Origin: an uncultured Eubacteriales bacterium | Lineage (GTDB): Bacteria > Bacillota > Clostridia > Saccharofermentanales > Saccharofermentanaceae | Assembly: GCA_900314745.1 (NCBI GenBank) | Contig: OMWK01000005.1 | Coordinates: 76,696 to 140,695, forward strand | Length of the DNA stretch: 64,000 nt | Direction: 5' to 3' | In this document: piece by piece, positions 10,318 through 19,077 of the stretch | How positions within the stretch are numbered: the stretch's first letter is position 1 | Layout of the letters: the number at the start of each line of letters is the position of its first letter | Notes under the pieces: model-generated | Databases searched by the model: none | Told to the model about the DNA's origin: nothing | What the model saw: the letters and a program-made list of their open reading frames with translations, nothing else | Program-made: the position numbers and the translations under genes

Positions 10318-10322
10318 GAAGT

Positions 10323-10967
10323 ATGGAAAAGCGAAGACTGAAAATGGCGACAGACATTACACTTACCGTGATTGCTTCAATTCTATGCGGTACGGGATGC
10401 GGGATGATGAACGTTGCCTCACTCGGCATGGATGCTATCGGAACACTATATGACGGCATTCGTACTTCATTCGGTCTTTCCCTCGACTCAATTGGAACAG
10501 TATCGATGGGCATAAACATCGTACTCATTGTTTTCCTTCTAATCGTAAGACGTAAGTACGTCAGCACCGGAACGCTCATCTATCTTCTGATATACGGAAT
10601 ACTTGCCAATCTCAGCACGTCTTTACTTCAGAGATTCTTTGACTCATCCCACGTCTGGGTCCATGTGGTAATCGGCGTTTTGGGCATAGCCGTTCTTACA
10701 CTCGGTCTCGGGATATACATTGCTGTCGATATCGGAGTTGATCCCTTTACCGGTGTGACTTTACTCATAACAGAGATCACACATAAAAAGCTTCAGTATG
10801 TGAAGATAGCAATGGATGTCGTTACCATGACGGCAGGCATTCTGCTTCATGCAAGAATAGGAGCACTGACAGTTTTGTCAGTGCTCCTTGAAGGTCCGCT
10901 TATTGCGTTCTTTACCAAACAGGTACAGCTTTACTATTTCAGGAAACTCTACAGGAAGAGATCCTGA
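10323..10967 (+). CDS. YczE/YyaS/YitT-family integral membrane protein
   Basis: A 214-residue protein with about five hydrophobic segments. It has the features I associate with the YczE/YyaS group: a first helix followed by [12 protein letters not shown], and a repeated Gly-Val-Asp-Pro-Phe-like segment ([10 protein letters not shown]) near residue 140. These proteins are uncharacterised inner-membrane proteins; a transport role is suspected but unproven. The first ATG is used because a TATAAT lies five bases upstream and no Shine-Dalgarno supports the second Met at residue 8. It is divergent from uvrB across a 61-bp gap containing a LexA box, and its stop is two bases from the end of the convergent gene at 10970. 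Confidence 0.8.
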   Translation: MEKRRLKMATDITLTVIASILCGTGCGMMNVASLGMDAIGTLYDGIRTSFGLSLDSIGTVSMGINIVLIVFLLIVRRKYVSTGTLIYLLIYGILANLSTSLLQRFFDSSHVWVHVVIGVLGIAVLTLGLGIYIAVDIGVDPFTGVTLLITEITHKKLQYVKIAMDVVTMTAGILLHARIGALTVLSVLLEGPLIAFFTKQVQLYYFRKLYRKRS

Positions 10968-10969
10968 CA

Positions 10970-11848
10970 TCACTCACTGAGTCCTGCGACATCCAATACA
11001 TAGTAATAATTATCGTCACGGGCTACATCCTCATGAGTCTCAGGTCCGAAATAGTAGTTACTCGGAGCATTATAGACAAGCATCAGACAAGGGTCCGAAT
11101 CCCAGCCGTTATCAATAAAGACCTGAAGGAATTCAATCTCTGTGTCAGTCACTGTATCATCATTATACAGAACGGCCCAAGTAGCCTTGCCGAATATATT
11201 GGAATAGTACGGAACACCTGTATCAAAAGAAGTATCGCTGTTCTCATCAAAGAGCATCTGAGCGATCCTCACATCTCCCTCAGTAACCGGCCTCGTGGCA
11301 ACCATATCAAGATACTCGTCCCATGTGCACTCCACATAAGCCATGATCTCGAATCTCTCCTTAGAATCCACTTCGGAACCGCGATCCAGGGCATACTCCA
11401 CAATCTCCGCATTACCTGCATCCAGACCATATTCAAGAATACTTCTGTAATTATTATCGCGGTAATAAAGCAGTGCTTCATCATCATCGATCATCGATTC
11501 GAGGTTTTCAAAATACTCCTCATCACCGGTATCGATATAACCTATAAGATTGTCACGGAAACGGTTCACGGTCTTGACATACACCCTCTCGGTACTGCCG
11601 TCAGGCATATTCACTTCGACGAAGGCAGTCTTGAAGTATCCGTATGCAAACAGGGCGATGACCGGCGCGATAAGAACCAGTGCTATGATCAGGAACACCG
11701 TTCCGGCTATCCTTGCTCCCTTGCTGTCCTTAATCTTGCCTACGATCTTGCAGATAATACCGATTACCAGACACATGCCAACGATACCAAGCACCGTCAA
11801 CAGGATGACGATGAATATCGCGCCGAAGACCATCCCCATAAAAGCCAT
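10970..11848 (-). CDS. Two-helix membrane protein with acidic domain, unknown function
   Basis: I do not recognise this 292-residue protein. Two hydrophobic segments lie at about 5-33 and 45-70, followed by a roughly 220-residue soluble domain very rich in Asp, Glu and Tyr. The soluble part has short helical repeats (for example ILEYGLDAGNAEIVEYALDRG) that resemble ankyrin or similar alpha-helical repeats. GGAG lies eight bases before the ATG. It starts two bases after the stop of the ABC exporter permease and is the third gene of that operon, so it may be an accessory subunit of the exporter. Confidence 0.7.
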   Translation of the reverse strand: MAFMGMVFGAIFIVILLTVLGIVGMCLVIGIICKIVGKIKDSKGARIAGTVFLIIALVLIAPVIALFAYGYFKTAFVEVNMPDGSTERVYVKTVNRFRDNLIGYIDTGDEEYFENLESMIDDDEALLYYRDNNYRSILEYGLDAGNAEIVEYALDRGSEVDSKERFEIMAYVECTWDEYLDMVATRPVTEGDVRIAQMLFDENSDTSFDTGVPYYSNIFGKATWAVLYNDDTVTDTEIEFLQVFIDNGWDSDPCLMLVYNAPSNYYFGPETHEDVARDDNYYYVLDVAGLSE

Positions 11849-11850
11849 AA

Positions 11851-13449
11851 TTACATCTCCGCTCTGTCAACAACCACGGAGGCTATCGGAAGCAGGATAA
11901 GAAGCATTACAACTCCTGTTGCCGCTCCTGCAAGGATCGCAGCTGTCATGGATTTCGCTACAAAGTATACTATTACGACAGGAACAGATGCAATTCCGGC
12001 TACTGCCATAACACCGAAGTTTCTGATGATCATGAGCAGATATCTTCCGAGAGAAGGAAGCAGTCTCATGATGAGAAGCGCTGCCATCTCACACAGGAGA
12101 TCATAAACACACATCATCAGCGCGAAAGCACATGCCGCAGGTATCGTAAAATTGCAAAGCCAGAACATAAGCGCGCCGCAAAGAATGGAGTCGAATATCA
12201 TCTCAGGAAGATCTGCCCTGAGGCATGCGAAAAGCTTAGACCTCGAAGACTCCGGAACAAGATAGATGTAGTGCTTGGTAAACTCCATGACAGTCTTGCC
12301 GCCTGCATAGAGGATGGCATTCAGTATGATCATCATCATAAATGCAGATATGATCAATGCCTCGGGGCGGTCCGTATCACGTCCCATAAACAGAAGATAG
12401 AATGCCGTAATGATTCTGTAAGTAATTCCTATCGGATTTACAAAGAAGAACTTGGATCCTCTCTTGTTCATCAGGAAATGAATGGCAGTAATGGCAGATG
12501 CTCCGCTGCCGCCGCCGAGTTTCTCCTTGCCGACTTTTGCACGCTTAGTCATAGCTGCAGTATCGGCATCGATTCCGGCCCTCTTCTGCTCAGCAAGATC
12601 ATGTGCCTTCTGAGCATACTCGATAGCCTCATCATAGTACTCAAGTGAGAATCTGCTGTAAACCACGATGATCGCCAGGACAGCCACTATGGTAAGAACC
12701 GCACCTGCTGCCAAAAGCCACGAGGATGAATTGATTATTCCGTCATAGATCATTGTCATCCAGCCGCCTACGGGGAATGCCTTAATGAACCATGAGTTTC
12801 CGGCCTCTGCAATGATTCCCTTGATACCAAGAGAAGCAATGTCAGCGTTATTAAGAAGAAGTGTTACGGCAAAACCCAGAACTGCAGCAATATCAATTGC
12901 GATTCCGATGATCATTACGATCCTCTTCTTGTTCTCTTCATCAGAGAATCTTGCACCGAAGAAAGAACCCGTAAAGTAACCTATGACACCGGTTACAAAT
13001 GCGCCAAAGACCATGAACAGCAAGTCAACTGAAGAAGGTCCGATCGCTCCATAGATCAGTGCTGTCTGCGTTGTAAGGAGAAATGTTACGAACAGACAGA
13101 TCTGAATTGTGCCGGAAGCTGCAAGAAGAAGGTTGAACCTCGGTGTAAAGGGGCCCGCCATATGGAAAATGACATCAGCCGTAGAGAAACCTACAACACC
13201 GTTCTTAAGTCCCGTATAGAACATGAAGTTGAACATGACTATCGTTATGAGATAAATACCGCCCGTTACTACTGCGAGATCCCTCGGAACAAATGAACTG
13301 CTCATTGATCCGTCGGAGTTAGGCATTGCCATAAGCGTGGGGTACATAATCATGAATACGAATATGGCTGCAAAAAACAGCACGAATATTAATTTCCAGG
13401 GATGCTTTAACAAAGATCTTCTGACCCTGTAAAGATATGCTCCTAACAT
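11851..13449 (-). CDS. ABC exporter membrane subunit (PF16962-like)
   Basis: A 532-residue protein with about ten or more hydrophobic segments and a cytoplasmic loop rich in charged residues near the middle (about 265-320). It resembles the putative ABC exporter family PF16962 found in Clostridia. The substrate is unknown. It follows its ATPase (gene at 13460) by ten bases, and AAGGAGG lies five bases before the ATG. It shares clear sequence blocks with the protein at 16079 (an AFPxGGW segment and a LVPE...LADLPEM...FD segment), so the two are paralogues. The adjacent ATPase and accessory gene make a complete transporter likely. Confidence 0.85.
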   Translation of the reverse strand: MLGAYLYRVRRSLLKHPWKLIFVLFFAAIFVFMIMYPTLMAMPNSDGSMSSSFVPRDLAVVTGGIYLITIVMFNFMFYTGLKNGVVGFSTADVIFHMAGPFTPRFNLLLAASGTIQICLFVTFLLTTQTALIYGAIGPSSVDLLFMVFGAFVTGVIGYFTGSFFGARFSDEENKKRIVMIIGIAIDIAAVLGFAVTLLLNNADIASLGIKGIIAEAGNSWFIKAFPVGGWMTMIYDGIINSSSWLLAAGAVLTIVAVLAIIVVYSRFSLEYYDEAIEYAQKAHDLAEQKRAGIDADTAAMTKRAKVGKEKLGGGSGASAITAIHFLMNKRGSKFFFVNPIGITYRIITAFYLLFMGRDTDRPEALIISAFMMMIILNAILYAGGKTVMEFTKHYIYLVPESSRSKLFACLRADLPEMIFDSILCGALMFWLCNFTIPAACAFALMMCVYDLLCEMAALLIMRLLPSLGRYLLMIIRNFGVMAVAGIASVPVVIVYFVAKSMTAAILAGAATGVVMLLILLPIASVVVDRAEM

Positions 13450-13459
13450 AGTGTCCTCC

Positions 13460-14158
13460 TTAAGCCTTGCCTTCTGTTATCTCGAAGAACAAAGTCTCGA
13501 GGCTCTTATCGTCAGAAGCGCCGGGAACATTATGTCTTGTTGCTGCGATCTTACCGTTCATCATGATATGAACTACATCCCAGTAATCTTCGATGGTATC
13601 GATCATGTGAGTTGAGATAAGAACTGTCTTGCCCTGATCTCTCAGTTCCCGGAATACGAGCTTCAATTCCTTGATCGCATGCGGGTCGAGACCTACCATC
13701 GGTTCGTCGAAGATGACGACTGAAGGGTTGTGCATCAGAGCACAGCAGATTGATACCTTCTGCTGCATGCCCTTCGAGAGTTCCTTGCCCATCTTCTTTC
13801 TCTTATCGGCAAGCTCAAATCTCTCGAGAAGCTGCTCCTTGATGGAAGCATCCTCTACCCTGTAAGCACGTCTTATAAACTCAAGATGCTCCTCAACGGT
13901 AAGAGTATCGTAAAGAGCCGGAATCTCGGGTACATAACCGAGAAGTCTCTTGGCTTCAAGTGAATGATTGTCCTTGCCGTCGATCTCGATCGTACCCTGA
14001 TACTTAAGAAGTCCTGCGATAGACTTGATGATAGTGGATTTACCTGCTCCGTTGGGGCCGAGAAGAATACCTACTTCTCCGTCACCAATCGTAAACGTCA
14101 GATTGTCGTTTGCAGTGAACTTCTTGTATTTCTTTGTTACACCATTAACAGTAAGCAT
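13460..14158 (-). CDS. ABC transporter ATP-binding protein
   Basis: Nucleotide-binding subunit of the exporter encoded just downstream. In its 232 residues it has Walker A GPNGAGKST (about 34-42), a Q-loop-like region, the signature LSKGMQQKV, Walker B VVIFDEPMVGLD and a switch His in STHM. It is of the short, single-domain type that pairs with ABC-2 exporters. AAGGAGGG lies about eight bases before the ATG. A possible extended -10 (TGTTAGAAT) lies about 25 bases further upstream, so this is probably the first gene of a three-gene operon with 11851 and 10970. Confidence 0.95.
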   Translation of the reverse strand: MLTVNGVTKKYKKFTANDNLTFTIGDGEVGILLGPNGAGKSTIIKSIAGLLKYQGTIEIDGKDNHSLEAKRLLGYVPEIPALYDTLTVEEHLEFIRRAYRVEDASIKEQLLERFELADKRKKMGKELSKGMQQKVSICCALMHNPSVVIFDEPMVGLDPHAIKELKLVFRELRDQGKTVLISTHMIDTIEDYWDVVHIMMNGKIAATRHNVPGASDDKSLETLFFEITEGKA

Positions 14159-14248
14159 AATAAGCCCTCCTTGTTTTCCACTAGAATTCTAACAATCGGC
14201 GTTAAATAAAAGCATAAAGAATGGTTAAGACTTATTAAAGATTGCTAA

Positions 14249-15691
14249 TTATTTCCGGTGTAATGGCGGCAGGTGCGGATGTACCTTGTCCCTGCACTTT
14301 ATGAGCAGAATGAAGAATATGAAATGAGACACTGCAAAGCCGATGCCAATTGGATATGCCGTATATCCCGGTATACGGAATCCCTCTTCCGCCATGAGGA
14401 TGTATGTTAGGCACACGCCGGTCATGAATGAAGCCGGAACAGCCGTGATCAAAGACGCAAAAGGATTCTTATGTGTCTTAATCAGATACTCGGTAGAGAC
14501 CCAAAGCGCGATCATCGCAAGAGACTGATTGCTCCACGAGAAATAACGCCACAGCACATTGAAATCGATCTGCGTCATAACAGCGCCGAATACGAGCATG
14601 GGCACCGTAAGGATAATGCGGTTGCGTATGCTCTTCTGATCAAGCTTAGTGGTCTCCGCCAGTATGAGTCTCGCTGAGCGAAAAGCAGTATCTCCCGAGG
14701 TTATGGGACACACCACAACGCCGACAACTGCAAGTATTCCGCCTACAGAGCCGAGCATCCCCGTGGAGATATCGTAAACTGCGCCGGACTGTCCCAATTC
14801 TGTCAATGCATTCTGAAGTCCGCCTGTCGCGCCGTAAAAAGCGACGCCTCCTGCAGCCCACACGAGCGCTATGACGCTCTCTGAGAGCATCGCCCCGTAG
14901 AAGACCTTGCGTCCCTGTTTCTCAGAAGTTATGCATTTCGCTACCATCGGAGACTGTGTCGAGTGAAATCCCGAGATAGCACCGCAGGCAACGGTCACGA
15001 ACATATAGGGCCACACGGGAAGATCGTTGGGATGAAGATTCGCAAATGTGAGTTCCGGAACAGTATAGCCGCCCTTGATAATGCCGAAGATAATGCCCAC
15101 AGCCATAATGATGAGAACACCGCCGAAGACGGGATATACACGTCCTATAATCTTATCTATCGGCCAGATAGCCGCAATAAGGTAGTAGACCAGGATAACA
15201 GCTATCCAGAATGTCCTGCCTAAGGCTACCGGTGTAAGCCTGTCGATCAGTGCTGCCGGGCTTGTGACAAATACTGTACCCGTCAGAAGCAGCAGAACTA
15301 CCGAGAACACACGCATAGCCCACTTGGCCATGGGACCGAGATAAACACCGGATAATTCGGCAATCGAAGCACCGTCGTGACGTTCGGATATCATGCCGCA
15401 CATGTAGTCGTGAACACCGCCTCCGATGATGGCGCCGAAGACTATCCACAAGAATACGACAGGTCCGAAGCAGGCACCCATCAGAGCACCGAAGATAGGT
15501 CCGGTTCCGGCGATGTTCAAAAGCTGAACAAGATACAGTTTCCAGAGCTTGAGCGGAACAAAATCCACCCCGTCCTCCCGCGCGACCGCAGGCGTTTTCC
15601 GATCATCAGGACCGAAGACCTTCTCGACCAGTCTTCCGTAGAATACGTAGCCCAGAAGAAGTAAAACCAAAGCACATGCAAATGAGATCAT
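14249..15691 (-). CDS. cstA: CstA-family carbon starvation protein
   Basis: CstA proteins are multi-pass membrane transporters implicated in peptide or pyruvate uptake during starvation. The 480-residue protein has about 12-13 hydrophobic segments and CstA signatures such as LLNIAGTGPIFGALMGACFGP, GGGVHDYMCGMISERHDGAS and GFHSTQSPMVAKC. It is shorter than the roughly 700-residue E. coli CstA, as usual in Firmicutes. Its ATG overlaps the TGA of the ACT protein by four bases (ATGA), so it is translationally coupled to it. It is the last gene of the Nfn operon, and substrate uptake may be linked to redox balance there. Confidence 0.93.
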   Translation of the reverse strand: MISFACALVLLLLGYVFYGRLVEKVFGPDDRKTPAVAREDGVDFVPLKLWKLYLVQLLNIAGTGPIFGALMGACFGPVVFLWIVFGAIIGGGVHDYMCGMISERHDGASIAELSGVYLGPMAKWAMRVFSVVLLLLTGTVFVTSPAALIDRLTPVALGRTFWIAVILVYYLIAAIWPIDKIIGRVYPVFGGVLIIMAVGIIFGIIKGGYTVPELTFANLHPNDLPVWPYMFVTVACGAISGFHSTQSPMVAKCITSEKQGRKVFYGAMLSESVIALVWAAGGVAFYGATGGLQNALTELGQSGAVYDISTGMLGSVGGILAVVGVVVCPITSGDTAFRSARLILAETTKLDQKSIRNRIILTVPMLVFGAVMTQIDFNVLWRYFSWSNQSLAMIALWVSTEYLIKTHKNPFASLITAVPASFMTGVCLTYILMAEEGFRIPGYTAYPIGIGFAVSHFIFFILLIKCRDKVHPHLPPLHRK

Positions 15692-16065
15692 AATGTTCCG
15701 TCGTCAATTTTATATCCGGCTTCGGCAAGCACACTCAAAGCCTTATCAAAATTCTCCTTCTTTACAAGAATATAATCCGTGTTATAAGTCGACACGGCGA
15801 AGATTCCGATGCTGTTTTGGGCAAGTATTGACGACAGTTTTGACAGGATCCCTATAAGCGAGAAATCGAGTACGCCTTCTATTCTGAATCCGCGCCACCC
15901 ATCGTCTCTCTCGGTTGTGTTAGAAGGGGTCTCTTCCGTCCTGCAGACCAGGGACAATTCCTCATCAGTCTTGCCAATAAAACAGAATTCCCTGTTAAGG
16001 TCTATTAAGCTTCCGTCAGCAAGCTTACACACTGTAAGATCAAAAGGTATCGTCTTAAGCTTCAT
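15688..16065 (-). CDS. ACT-domain small protein
   Basis: A 125-residue soluble protein whose second half (about 60-125) reads as an ACT-like regulatory fold (GVLDFSLIGILSKLSSILAQNSIGIFAVSTYNTDYILV). ACT domains bind amino acids or other small ligands. It resembles stand-alone ACT proteins of Firmicutes (COG3603-like). The Met at 16065 is used because GGAGG lies seven bases upstream; a longer frame to 16113 has no such site. Its stop overlaps the cstA start and it lies 13 bases after the exporter permease. Placed before a CstA transporter, it could sense the imported nutrient; this is inference. Confidence 0.85.
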   Translation of the reverse strand: MKLKTIPFDLTVCKLADGSLIDLNREFCFIGKTDEELSLVCRTEETPSNTTERDDGWRGFRIEGVLDFSLIGILSKLSSILAQNSIGIFAVSTYNTDYILVKKENFDKALSVLAEAGYKIDDGTL

Positions 16066-16078
16066 GATTAATCCTCCG

Positions 16079-17689
16079 TCACGCCCTGCTGAATATTCTC
16101 CAGGATACTGCAATTACTATAAGCCACAGGACAAAATATGTTAAGGCAAGTATGCCTATAAGCACCGTTATAACCATCGACAGATCATCCGCAACGCCGG
16201 CGGTAAGACCTCCCGTCAGGGCTTCGGACGGGATCATTCCGAACAGCAAAATGAAGAACATCACGACATATCTTACGAACATCATCGAGAACTTGCCGAA
16301 CTGCCTCAGAAGTTTTACGCATATTATTCCGACCGTCTGAGCCATGAGGTCGAATACCGTCATCATGATTACTGTCATAAGCATCGGAAGCCACGTGAAA
16401 TCCTTCCACGCCACGAGCTTTATCATCACGGCACATAGCACCGCATCGAAAAGCATCTCCGGCAGGTCAGCAAGAAGACACATATAAAGCTTGCGCCACG
16501 CCTTCTCCGGCACCAGGAAGAAGTACGGACGCCCGAGTTCCAGAACGGTCTTGCCGCCTCCGAATACGATAGCGTTCAGGACCATCATGGTGCAGACTCC
16601 GACGACAATGACGGCAATATCAAGCTCCTCGGAAACAAGACTGTCAGCAATAAGCAGGAATATCAGACCGAACGCACGGTAGATAAGAGCGACCTTATTG
16701 ATGAAGAAGAGCTTGGATGTTCGAAGATTCTCAAACAGATGCATATGGAAAAATGCCGATGCACCCCAGCCGCGTTTATACACTTCATTACCTACGCGGG
16801 CTGTCCTCGCTATACCTGTATTAACCGCCTCAACGCCGGCCTTACTCGCTTCAACTATCTCGAGTATCCTGCCGGTATTCGTAGTAGCTTCCTCGTAGAA
16901 ATCAAAATTGCCGAAATGATAAAGGAACAGCACAAGGATGACGAACATCAGATAAAGGGCTATCACTACAGGAAAGTATGAAGTTACACCACGTAAAATT
17001 CCCTTATAGATAAGGCCGACCCAGCCTGCTATCGGGAAGGCATCTGCCCAGTATGAGTTTCCCACTTCCTCGAGAATGATCATCATCGTCTGCTCACGAA
17101 GAACAGCATATGAACCGTACTCGGAAATGAGATCTCTAAGCACCACAAAGAACAGTACAAAGTGCATTACGAACAGGAGAACAACGGCTACGACCTTGAC
17201 CCACACCTGATCGGTAAATCTCGCACTTATGAAGGACGTCAGAAGGAACGTCAGCGTCATGATGAAGAAAGCTTCAACTACAAACGCTATGCAGTCCCCG
17301 GTCGTAAATCCTATCCACCATGTAAGAACCGGTGAATTCACGCACATGAGCCACAGGAAGACGACAAGACTTCCAAGTCCGTACGGGAACGACACGATAA
17401 GATTGAAGACCCGAGTAAACGGAGCGGCAAACTGGAACGTCATGTCCGCAGGATGGTAGCCCAGGACACCGCTTCTAAATCCGGTTACGAATGCATAATC
17501 AAAACAGATAATAAGGAGTATGGACATAATTCCGAGCACGGTCTCATCGTTACGCGGAACCATGTGCACGGGTATTCTGTTCAGACTCGCGACAGTAATT
17601 ATCGCCGCAAAAATGCCGACAACAGCAACGATGTCGGCAATGGGTTTACGCTTTATGGTTATAAGCAGCCTGTAAAAATACGCGCTCAC
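16079..17689 (-). CDS. ABC exporter-like membrane protein without adjacent ATPase
   Basis: A 536-residue polytopic membrane protein, paralogous to the exporter permease at 11851. Shared blocks include a GNSYWADAFPIAGW segment and FFLVPEKAWRKL...LADLPEMLFDAVLC. The start is GTG, overlapping the NfnB TGA (GTGA), so translation is coupled and no strong RBS is needed. No ATP-binding gene is in this operon; the protein may share the ATPase at 13460 or have another role. Location between a transhydrogenase and an ACT/CstA pair is unusual. Substrate unknown. Confidence 0.82.
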   Translation of the reverse strand: MSAYFYRLLITIKRKPIADIVAVVGIFAAIITVASLNRIPVHMVPRNDETVLGIMSILLIICFDYAFVTGFRSGVLGYHPADMTFQFAAPFTRVFNLIVSFPYGLGSLVVFLWLMCVNSPVLTWWIGFTTGDCIAFVVEAFFIMTLTFLLTSFISARFTDQVWVKVVAVVLLFVMHFVLFFVVLRDLISEYGSYAVLREQTMMIILEEVGNSYWADAFPIAGWVGLIYKGILRGVTSYFPVVIALYLMFVILVLFLYHFGNFDFYEEATTNTGRILEIVEASKAGVEAVNTGIARTARVGNEVYKRGWGASAFFHMHLFENLRTSKLFFINKVALIYRAFGLIFLLIADSLVSEELDIAVIVVGVCTMMVLNAIVFGGGKTVLELGRPYFFLVPEKAWRKLYMCLLADLPEMLFDAVLCAVMIKLVAWKDFTWLPMLMTVIMMTVFDLMAQTVGIICVKLLRQFGKFSMMFVRYVVMFFILLFGMIPSEALTGGLTAGVADDLSMVITVLIGILALTYFVLWLIVIAVSWRIFSRA

Positions 17690-19077
17690 TTATTTCTGAT
17701 GTACTCGTCGATACCCTTGGCGGCAGCCTTACCTGCACCCATGGCAAGAATAACGGTAGCAGCTCCTGTTACTGCATCACCACCGGCAAAAACACCTTCC
17801 TTGGATGTCTTACCGAACTTCTCATCAGCAACGATGCACTTCCACTTATTGGTCTCAAGACCCTTGGTCGTGGAAGCAATAAGAGGATTGGGTGAAGTTC
17901 CGAGAGCCATGATTACAGCATTGGTCTCGAGTTCAAACTCGGAACCCTCGATAACGACAGGACGTCTTCTTCCTGAAGCATCAGGTTCGCCAAGCTCCAT
18001 CCTTACGCACTTCATTCCGGTTACGTTATTCTGGTCATCAGTTAAGATCTCAACGGGATTGGTAAGAAGCTCGAACTTGATACCCTCTTCCTTCGCGTGC
18101 TCAACCTCTTCTGCTCTTGCAGGAAGCTCAGCAGCGGATCTTCTGTATACGATTGTTGTATCAGCTCCAAGTCTCAAAGCTGTTCTTGCAGCGTCCATAG
18201 CTACATTACCGCCGCCTACAACGGCAACCTTGGCACCCTTGAATATCGGAGTGTCGGAATTCTCTCTGAAAGCCTTCATGAGATTGTTCCTCGTGAGATA
18301 CTCGTTAGCGGAGAATACGCCCTTGGCATTCTCGCCGGGAATCTTCATGAACATGGGAAGACCTGCACCGGAACCAATGAATACAGCCTCGAAGCCTTCG
18401 TTCTCCATGAGCTCATCGATTGTAACGGACTTGCCGATTACTACGTTGGTCTCAATCTTAACGCCGAGGGACTTAACATTCTCAACCTCAGGTGCAACGA
18501 CCTTCTCCTTGGGGAGACGGAACTCAGGGATACCATAAGTAAGAACTCCGCCTGCCTCGTGCAAAGCCTCGAAGATTGTTACTTCATATCCGAGCTTCGC
18601 AAGGTCTCCTGCACAGGTAAGACCTGCAGGGCCGGAACCGATGACAGCGACCTTATGTCCGTTGGGAGCACACTCGACCTTCATCTTGGTGCCCTCTTCC
18701 CTCGCGCGGTCAGCTACGTATCTCTCAAGCTTACCGATGGAAACTGCATCACCCTTGATGCCTCTGATGCACTGTGCCTCGCACTGTGTCTCCTGAGGAC
18801 ATACTCTTCCGCATACAGCGGGCAGAGACGATGATTCGGTCAGTATCTCATATGATCTCTTGAAGTCCTTATCCTTAAGGGCAGTAATGAATCCGGGAAT
18901 GTTGATGTTTACGGGGCATCCGCTTACGCATCTGGGATTCTTGCAGTTAAGGCATCTTGCAGCCTCAACTACTGCTTCTTCCTCAGTATATCCGAGGCAG
19001 ACCTCCTCAAAGTTCTTAGCTCTAACTTCAGGAGCCTGCTCGCTTATAGGTACTCTCTCAAAACCGGGTGCAGCCAT
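17686..19077 (-). CDS. nfnB: NfnB-like / glutamate synthase small subunit-type flavoprotein
   Basis: This 463-residue protein has the N-terminal ferredoxin-like cysteine region (CLNCKNPRCVSGCP, about 42-55; CGRVCPQETQCEAQC) binding two [4Fe-4S] clusters, then FAD- and NAD(P)-binding folds (VIGSGPAGLTCAGDLA, VVGGGNVAMDAAR). Alone it could be read as GltD. Directly after a FAD/[2Fe-2S] reductase it fits NfnB (NfnL), the large subunit of the electron-bifurcating NADH-dependent reduced ferredoxin:NADP+ oxidoreductase. That complex makes NADPH from NADH plus reduced ferredoxin in anaerobes. Start overlaps the upstream stop (TAATG). No large glutamate synthase subunit is nearby, which favours Nfn. 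Confidence 0.9.
   Translation of the reverse strand: MAAPGFERVPISEQAPEVRAKNFEEVCLGYTEEEAVVEAARCLNCKNPRCVSGCPVNINIPGFITALKDKDFKRSYEILTESSSLPAVCGRVCPQETQCEAQCIRGIKGDAVSIGKLERYVADRAREEGTKMKVECAPNGHKVAVIGSGPAGLTCAGDLAKLGYEVTIFEALHEAGGVLTYGIPEFRLPKEKVVAPEVENVKSLGVKIETNVVIGKSVTIDELMENEGFEAVFIGSGAGLPMFMKIPGENAKGVFSANEYLTRNNLMKAFRENSDTPIFKGAKVAVVGGGNVAMDAARTALRLGADTTIVYRRSAAELPARAEEVEHAKEEGIKFELLTNPVEILTDDQNNVTGMKCVRMELGEPDASGRRRPVVIEGSEFELETNAVIMALGTSPNPLIASTTKGLETNKWKCIVADEKFGKTSKEGVFAGGDAVTGAATVILAMGAGKAAAKGIDEYIRNK

Noticed and set aside
10262..10579. Upstream extension of the uvrB reading frame (about 106 extra residues)
   Set aside because: It runs through the divergent promoter region and the coding start of the gene at 10323, has no family similarity, and the family N terminus begins at the ATG at 10261.
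11033..12106. Plus-strand open frame of 357 codons
   Set aside because: His/Ile-rich antisense shadow of two well-supported minus-strand genes.
17453..18538. Plus-strand open frame of 361 codons over nfnB
   Set aside because: Antisense shadow; composition is Ser/Pro/Thr-rich with no recognisable domain.
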